A model generated the notes under the pieces. That model was given only the letters and a program-made list of their open reading frames with translations. It searched no databases and was not told where the DNA came from. Below, in pieces: positions 6,459 to 10,001 of a stretch of 10,001 nucleotides of DNA (positions are counted from its first letter, which is position 1; each line of letters opens with the position of its first letter). The stretch spans positions 1 to 10,001 of the forward strand of contig JAIRLW010000555.1 of the NCBI GenBank assembly GCA_031259095.1. The letters are read 5' to 3'. The DNA comes from Planctomycetaceae bacterium. Lineage in GTDB: Bacteria > Planctomycetota > Planctomycetia > Pirellulales > Thermoguttaceae. Both the position numbers and the translations under genes were made by a program.

Positions 6459-7529
6459 CTATTTTAGCGTTTGAATTTTTTTTAGTAACTTTAAACAAAT
6501 TCCGAAACAAATCAATGCTGTTCCAAGAAATATCAAAAACAAATTGAATGGTTGTAAGCGTCTAGATTCTTGCATTATTTTACTAAATTCATCAACTCCA
6601 ACAACTTTATCGCCATCCCATTCCAATCGACCTTCAACTACTGGTCTATCACGATCCCAATGCCAAGCAACTGGAGTACCTGGTTTCAAAAAGTTTATCC
6701 CTTTAGGCGAAAAAATATCTGATGATAATGGTTTATTGATAGAAAGAACTTTAATTGTCGTTTCTGATGTACGATCAATTTTTCCATTTATCTGACGTTG
6801 ATATACAATTTTTGAAGGAAACCAATAATTCTCTCTCGTTTCACTTTGTATATCAATACGATCAAGATAATTAGTACCGTTACTAGACAAATAACACTCA
6901 ACCCGAACAATATGTTCCCAAACACTTTGATCAACCCATACAGAAATAGTTGAAGCGCCAGCACTTAGTGGTGAAGGAAATATTATCTTCCAACATTTTT
7001 TCCTGTCGATAACATCAGACAATATTTTTATGTCATCACCATTTTCCTTATAATTATAGTCATAAATCAATGGCGCTTGAACATTGATAGAACCTAAAAA
7101 TGGGAGTGCAAGGCATCCTATCCATCTAGGATCCGGAATTGCAAAACGAATACCAGGTTTATCGTATCCATCATAAAAAACAAGAGCGTTTCGCATGTCG
7201 GATGATGCGGGGTGACTATATGTATAATAAAGCCGAGTATATTTTGAATAACAATCCAAGCAAACAACTTCTACTTTGTTTCCCCCTAGTTTTCGATCTG
7301 ACCGAAGTTTTGCACCATCAAAATAAATATCCCATTGTTGCGAACTTGATGGTTTTCCCAAAATTTGGGTTTGAAATTCCACTAAAAAATATCCTGATTT
7401 AATTGATCTGCGTGTGTCGGCAATTTTTTTTAGAATTGAAACCGGAGAAGGTGTAACATCATTTTCATCTTCGGCAAAAACTAATGCCGGCACAATAAGA
7501 ACAACGATAAAAACATATACAATTTTCAT
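6459..7529 (-). CDS. LolA-like secreted protein with C-terminal membrane helix
   Basis: A 356-residue protein of unknown function. Residues 1-19 are a signal peptide (MKIVYVFIVVLIVPALVFA, cleavage before EDEND). The body resembles the LolA/LolB outer-membrane lipoprotein-carrier fold: an N-terminal helix (ILKKIADTRRSIKSGYFLVE), then strands QQWDIYFDGAKLRSD, WKIIFPSPL, ISVWVDQSVWEHIVRVE and YWFPSKIVYQ. A predicted membrane helix lies at about 328-349 (FNLFLIFLGTALICFGICL), followed by a basic end KKIQTLK. That topology places the LolA-like domain outside the cytoplasm, tethered by its C terminus, which is unlike soluble LolA. Cys90, Cys93 and other cysteines are scattered. The gene is visibly more AT-rich than tuf, tsaD or nusG, suggesting separate history. 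The fold assignment rests on pattern reading only. Confidence 0.65.
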   Translation of the reverse strand: MKIVYVFIVVLIVPALVFAEDENDVTPSPVSILKKIADTRRSIKSGYFLVEFQTQILGKPSSSQQWDIYFDGAKLRSDRKLGGNKVEVVCLDCYSKYTRLYYTYSHPASSDMRNALVFYDGYDKPGIRFAIPDPRWIGCLALPFLGSINVQAPLIYDYNYKENGDDIKILSDVIDRKKCWKIIFPSPLSAGASTISVWVDQSVWEHIVRVECYLSSNGTNYLDRIDIQSETRENYWFPSKIVYQRQINGKIDRTSETTIKVLSINKPLSSDIFSPKGINFLKPGTPVAWHWDRDRPVVEGRLEWDGDKVVGVDEFSKIMQESRRLQPFNLFLIFLGTALICFGICLKLLKKIQTLK

Positions 7530-7645
7530 TTCTTAATTATGTAGTTAATAGACTAATAATTCAATTTTCTCAAAATAATTATCAGTGAACGATTAAGGAA
7601 TATGTACAAATATAAAGTATCCAACAATTTAATAAATTTACTTAT

Positions 7646-7674
7646 AGTATAATAATGCTTGATACATTTGTCAA
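7646..7674 (-). promoter_or_regulatory. Sigma70-like promoter of the envelope cassette
   Basis: On the minus strand a perfect TTGACA (7669-7674) stands 17 nt before TATACT (7646-7651). The expected start of transcription is near 7639, giving a leader of about 110 nt before the LolA-like ATG at 7529. It is the best promoter seen in the window and is directed into the cassette, so the two genes need not depend on read-through from secE. Confidence 0.7.
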
Positions 7675-7801
7675 TAGGTTATTACGAATTGACCCAAAAT
7701 ATATTTCATATCAGCACTTTCCTAAAACTGTGGAAAAGTAAGCATTAATAAATCATCATAATAAAAATCAAATAAAAAAACGTAACTTCCATTAAAATAT
7801 C

Positions 7802-7815
7802 ACGTAATATTACGT
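7802..7815. promoter_or_regulatory. Perfect 14-bp palindrome ACGTAATATTACGT
   Basis: A loop-free palindrome 10 nt past the secE stop codon, with an A8 run beside it on the plus strand. The lack of a loop makes it a poor terminator; a dimeric regulator site is possible. It lies about 130 nt upstream of the -35 box of the cassette promoter. Otherwise the 7530-7825 spacer is plain AT-rich DNA. Confidence 0.3.
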
Positions 7816-7825
7816 ACAAAAAAAA

Positions 7826-8248
7826 TTAACCTAATATCCCAAGCCAATTGAAGATAAATACCCAAACTAAATCGAAAAGATAAATCATGGCGGAAAGAAT
7901 GGCGAACATCACCAAGACAACAATGGTCGAGGAATACAATTCCGCTTTCCCGGGCCAAGAAACTTTAACCATTTCCGATTCAACAGAAACAAGAAAGTCG
8001 GCAAAAACGGGCCAATGGACTAAACGGTATCCAAACCACATTCCCACCGTCGCCAACAACAACCCAACAATATAACGAATTTGTTGTTCGCGCAACAACG
8101 GAGCCCAATCAAATGCCAATTGGGTGAATTTATAAATTCCGCAAATAATAACCGCCCAAACGCCGAACATCGTCAAACGACGAACCAGACGCCCTTGATT
8201 ATTTTTGTAACGTCGAATCCGGAATAATTCTTTGAACAAATCACGCAC
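7826..8248 (-). CDS. secE: Preprotein translocase subunit SecE
   Basis: A 140-residue inner-membrane protein, the essential clamp of the SecYEG channel. The conserved SecE core is the amphipathic VESEMVKVSWPGKAELYSST (89-108) followed by the membrane helix at about 109-130 and a short exported end. Two additional membrane helices precede it (about 28-47 and 58-78), making a longer, three-helix SecE rather than the minimal single-helix form. The start is GTG at 8248, supported by GAGAGG (8254-8259) five nucleotides upstream. It is downstream of tRNA-Trp, as in many bacteria, but its normal follower nusG is displaced by about 2.4 kb. The final residues NWLGILG end at TAA. Confidence 0.93.
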   Translation of the reverse strand: MRDLFKELFRIRRYKNNQGRLVRRLTMFGVWAVIICGIYKFTQLAFDWAPLLREQQIRYIVGLLLATVGMWFGYRLVHWPVFADFLVSVESEMVKVSWPGKAELYSSTIVVLVMFAILSAMIYLFDLVWVFIFNWLGILG

Positions 8249-8311
8249 GAAAGCCTCTCGGTTTCAATTTAACAATTGACAAAAATAGTATCTTAATTGT
8301 TTCAACTTCGG

Positions 8312-8375
8312 TCGATTTTAGTCGATTGAAATCGACCGAAGTCGAAATCATTAGCCGAAATAATTTATTTTTATA
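8312..8375. repeat. Palindromic interspersed repeat, copy C
   Basis: This copy has the longest stem: CTTCGGTCGATTT (8306-8318) pairs perfectly with AAATCGACCGAAG (8329-8341), 13 bp. The tail GTCGAAAT...AATTTATTTTTATA matches copies A and B except for about 12 extra bases, which look like a local duplication of GYCGAAAT. It lies in the spacer between tRNA-Trp and secE. Confidence 0.8.
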
Positions 8376-8394
8376 AACCCTCGTTTCTCACAAA

Positions 8395-8465
8395 CAGGGG
8401 AGGAGGGAATCGAACCCCCACCAGCGGTTTTGGAGACCGCAGTTCTACCACTAAACTACTCCCCT
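8395..8465 (-). tRNA. trnW: tRNA-Trp (anticodon CCA)
   Basis: A 71-nt cloverleaf. The acceptor stem AGGGGAG/CTCCCCT is 7 bp, the discriminator is G (typical of tRNA-Trp), the D arm is GTTTAGTGGTAGAAC and the anticodon stem is GCGGT/ACCGC around the loop CTCCAAA. The T loop carries TTCGATTC. CCA is not encoded. Its position between tuf and secE is a common one for this tRNA, so it is likely co-transcribed with secE. Confidence 0.97.
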
Positions 8466-8472
8466 AACGTTT

Positions 8473-8542
8473 AGTGAATAGTTTGCAGTAAATAGTTTTG
8501 CAAAACAAAATATGGCACTATTCACCATTCACCGACACTAAC
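8473..8542. repeat. Degenerate heptamer-type repeats downstream of tuf
   Basis: A near-tandem pair, AGTGAATAGTTTGC (8473-8486) and AGTAAATAGTTTTGC (8487-8501), is followed by the opposite-strand units ACTATTCACC and ATTCACC (8517-8531) and ACACTAAC. GTGAATAGT at 8474-8482 is the exact inverse of ACTATTCAC at 8517-8525. The units belong to the family seen upstream of tuf at 9835-9911. Confidence 0.5.
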
Positions 8543-8557
8543 AATTAACGGTAAAAT

Positions 8558-8587
8558 GATCACTATTCAGTTTTCTGAATAGTGATC
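8558..8587 (-). terminator. Strong hairpin downstream of tuf, probable terminator
   Basis: A perfect 13-bp stem, GATCACTATTCAG (8558-8570) and CTGAATAGTGATC (8575-8587), with a TTTT loop in plus-strand terms. It begins 11 nt past the tuf stop codon. On the minus strand it is followed by ATTTTACC, a short U tract, so termination is plausible but not ideal. Its core CTGAATAGTG is itself a heptamer-family unit, suggesting that it arose from the surrounding repeats. Confidence 0.6.
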
Positions 8588-8598
8588 GTTAGTAAAAT

Positions 8599-9798
8599 TT
8601 ACTTCAACACTTTTGTTACCACACCGGAACCGACTGTTCGACCACCTTCACGAATAGCAAAACGAACTCCGTCTTCCATCGCAACCGGTGAAATCAATTC
8701 GACTTTAAGTTTCACGTTATCGCCGGGCATACACATTTCCGCGTCGCCAAGTAACGATAACGCTCCGGTTACATCAGTGGTACGGAAATAAAACTGCGGA
8801 CGATAACCGGAGAAAAACGGCGTTGCACGTCCGCCTTCTTCCTTCGACAAAACGTAAACTTCGGCTTCGAAATCAGTGTGCGGCGTAATACTTCCCGGTT
8901 TGGCAAGAACCTGTCCGCGTTGGATTTCTTCACGTTTGACGCCGCGAAGCAACAGTCCGACATTATCACCGGCTTGCCCCTGATCGAGCGTTTTGTTGAA
9001 CATCTCAACACCGGTAACAACGGTTTTTCGTTTTTCATCGGAGAAACCGACAATTTCGACTTCTTCGCTGACTTTGATAACGCCTTTTTCAATACGTCCG
9101 GTAGCAACCGTTCCACGACCTTCGATGGAAAACACATCTTCAATTGCCATGAGGAATGGTTTATCTTGTTCGCGTGCTGGTTCTGGAATATAGTTATCCA
9201 GAGCGTCCATCAGTTCCCCGATACATTTTGCGGCGGCGGGGTCTGTTGGTTTTTGCTGGGCGTCGCGTGCAACACCGCGAATAATGGGCGTCTCTTCACC
9301 GGGGAAACCGTATTTGGTGAGGAGTTCACGAATTTCGAGTTCAACAAGTTCCAAAAGTTCCGGATCGTCCAGAAGGTCAATTTTGTTGAGAAAAACAACT
9401 AATTTGGGAACATTGACCTGACGAGCCAAAAGAACATGCTCACGGGTTTGGGGCATTGTACCGGCGTCGGCGGCAACAACAAGAATTGCTCCATCCATTT
9501 GGGCAGCACCGGTAATCATGTTTTTAATGAAGTCGGCGTGACCGGGACAGTCAATATGAGCATAATGCCGCTTCTCGGTTTCATATTCAACGTGGGCGAC
9601 TGCAATAGTCACTGTTTTAGTTGCGTCACGAACGGTACCGCCTTTGGCAATATCGGCATAACTTTTGACTTTTGCCAAACCTTTGGTCGCCTGAACGGCA
9701 AGAATGGCACTGGTCAAGGTTGTTTTACCGTGATCAATATGACCAATTGTTCCGACATTAACGTGGGGTTTCGTACGCTGAAATACATCTTTAGCCAT
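8599..9798 (-). CDS. tuf: Translation elongation factor EF-Tu
   Basis: A complete 399-residue EF-Tu, the GTPase that delivers aminoacyl-tRNA to the ribosome. G1 is GHIDHGKT (19-26), G3 is DCPGH (83-87) and G4 is NKID (138-141). Domain 2 includes [17 protein letters not shown] and domain 3 ends with [21 protein letters not shown]. Switch I is unusual: in place of the common EEKARGITIN-type stretch there is [20 protein letters not shown] (53-72), keeping a Thr-Ile pair (Thr64) as the likely Mg/GTP contact. This resembles planctomycete EF-Tu as I know it. The ATG at 9798 has AGGAG (9807-9811) 8 nt upstream. tRNA-Thr precedes it, a strong hairpin follows it, and heptamer repeats flank both ends. 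Confidence 0.98.
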   Translation of the reverse strand: MAKDVFQRTKPHVNVGTIGHIDHGKTTLTSAILAVQATKGLAKVKSYADIAKGGTVRDATKTVTIAVAHVEYETEKRHYAHIDCPGHADFIKNMITGAAQMDGAILVVAADAGTMPQTREHVLLARQVNVPKLVVFLNKIDLLDDPELLELVELEIRELLTKYGFPGEETPIIRGVARDAQQKPTDPAAAKCIGELMDALDNYIPEPAREQDKPFLMAIEDVFSIEGRGTVATGRIEKGVIKVSEEVEIVGFSDEKRKTVVTGVEMFNKTLDQGQAGDNVGLLLRGVKREEIQRGQVLAKPGSITPHTDFEAEVYVLSKEEGGRATPFFSGYRPQFYFRTTDVTGALSLLGDAEMCMPGDNVKLKVELISPVAMEDGVRFAIREGGRTVGSGVVTKVLK

Positions 9799-9834
9799 CT
9801 AAAAATCTCCTAACTAAAATTCAATAAAGGATTT

Positions 9835-9911
9835 AGTAAACAGTAAACAGTGAATAGCGAATAGTGAACAGATGTAAACACTTATTCACTACAGACTATC
9901 AACTATTAACT
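9835..9911. repeat. Two heptamer arrays in opposite orientation between tRNA-Thr and tuf
   Basis: The plus strand carries five adjacent heptamers: AGTAAAC, AGTAAAC, AGTGAAT, AGCGAAT, AGTGAAC (9835-9869). After 14 nt the minus strand carries four in register: AGTTAAT, AGTTGAT, AGTCTGT, AGTGAAT (plus-strand 9911 down to 9884). AGTGAAT at 9849 is the exact inverse of ATTCACT at 9884. The arrays can pair into an imperfect hairpin in the tuf leader. They resemble in kind the heptameric short tandem repeats (STRR) known from cyanobacteria. Confidence 0.75.
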
Positions 9912-9918
9912 AAAAACA

Positions 9919-9991
9919 AGCTGTTGATGAGATTCGAACTCATGACCTCGTCCTTACCAAGGACGTGCTCTACCAACTGAGCTACAACAGC
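9919..9991 (-). tRNA. trnT: tRNA-Thr (anticodon GGU)
   Basis: A 73-nt cloverleaf. The acceptor stem GCTGTTG/CAACAGC is 7 bp with discriminator T, the D arm is GCTCAGTTGGTAGAGC, the anticodon stem CGTCC/GGACG encloses TTGGTAA, and the T arm is ATGAG-TTCGAAT-CTCAT. CCA is not encoded. tRNA-Thr directly before tuf is a widely conserved arrangement, often at the end of a tRNA cluster that would lie outside the window. It is itself a substrate of the t6A pathway served by TsaD. Confidence 0.98.
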
Positions 9992-10001
9992 AAAGCGGGT
10001 G

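Noticed and set aside
6457..6510. Longer start (TTG at 6510) for the DUF1573 gene
   Set aside because: It would overlap the LolA-like gene by 52 nt and uses a rare start codon; the ATG at 6456 lies 2 nt past the upstream stop and gives a normal membrane anchor.
8249..8394. rpmG, often found between tuf and secE
   Set aside because: The spacer holds only the palindromic repeat and AT-rich sequence; no L33-like frame with its Cys pairs is present.
8878..9402. 174-codon plus-strand frame inside tuf and similar frames at 9436-9813 and 8582-8791
   Set aside because: They are mirror frames of a highly conserved coding sequence, with no features of their own.
9835..9911. CRISPR array
   Set aside because: The units are 7 nt and contiguous, without unique spacers of constant length, and no cas genes are nearby.

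Overview
The window reads as a chromosomal segment of a planctomycete, most likely of the Pirellulales. The best evidence is the EF-Tu: it is full length but lacks the usual RGITI-type switch I motif and has the planctomycete-style stretch [11 protein letters not shown]...KTVTIAV instead, with GHIDHGKT as its P-loop. The secreted AXE1-type esterase, the PIG-L deacetylase of the PHDDD type and the DUF1573 protein fit that group. Base composition is moderate to low GC for the order. A gut or other host-associated lineage is possible, but that is inference.

Left part (1-3255, plus strand): a broken copy of a GC-rich hairpin repeat (1-76), about 390 bp without a gene, a secreted AXE1-family carbohydrate esterase (464-1798), a spacer built of 9-bp repeats meeting head to head (1839-1917), tsaD (1974-3011) for the t6A modification of tRNA, and a convergent spacer with another hairpin repeat (3072-3164).

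Right part (3256-9991, minus strand; read right to left): tRNA-Thr(GGU), tuf, a strong hairpin, tRNA-Trp(CCA), secE, a two-gene envelope cassette (LolA-like protein and DUF1573 protein), nusG, rplK and a PIG-L-type deacetylase. This is the classic tRNA-tuf-tRNA-Trp-secE-nusG-rplK translation/secretion locus with two departures. An AT-rich pair of membrane protein genes with its own sigma70-like promoter sits between secE and nusG. The locus also stops after rplK, with a deacetylase where rplA would be expected; rpmG, rplA, rplJ, rplL and rpoB are absent from the window.

The spacers hold most of the unexplained structure. A palindromic repeat of about 50 bp occurs three times in the tuf-rplK locus (4110, 4697, 8312), always in the same orientation. 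Heptamer arrays of the AGTGAAT type flank tuf on both sides. A 107-bp imperfect inverted repeat with MITE-like shape lies between the envelope cassette and nusG, and a copy of its arm motif lies downstream of rplK. No CRISPR array, transposase, phage gene or complete insertion sequence was seen.
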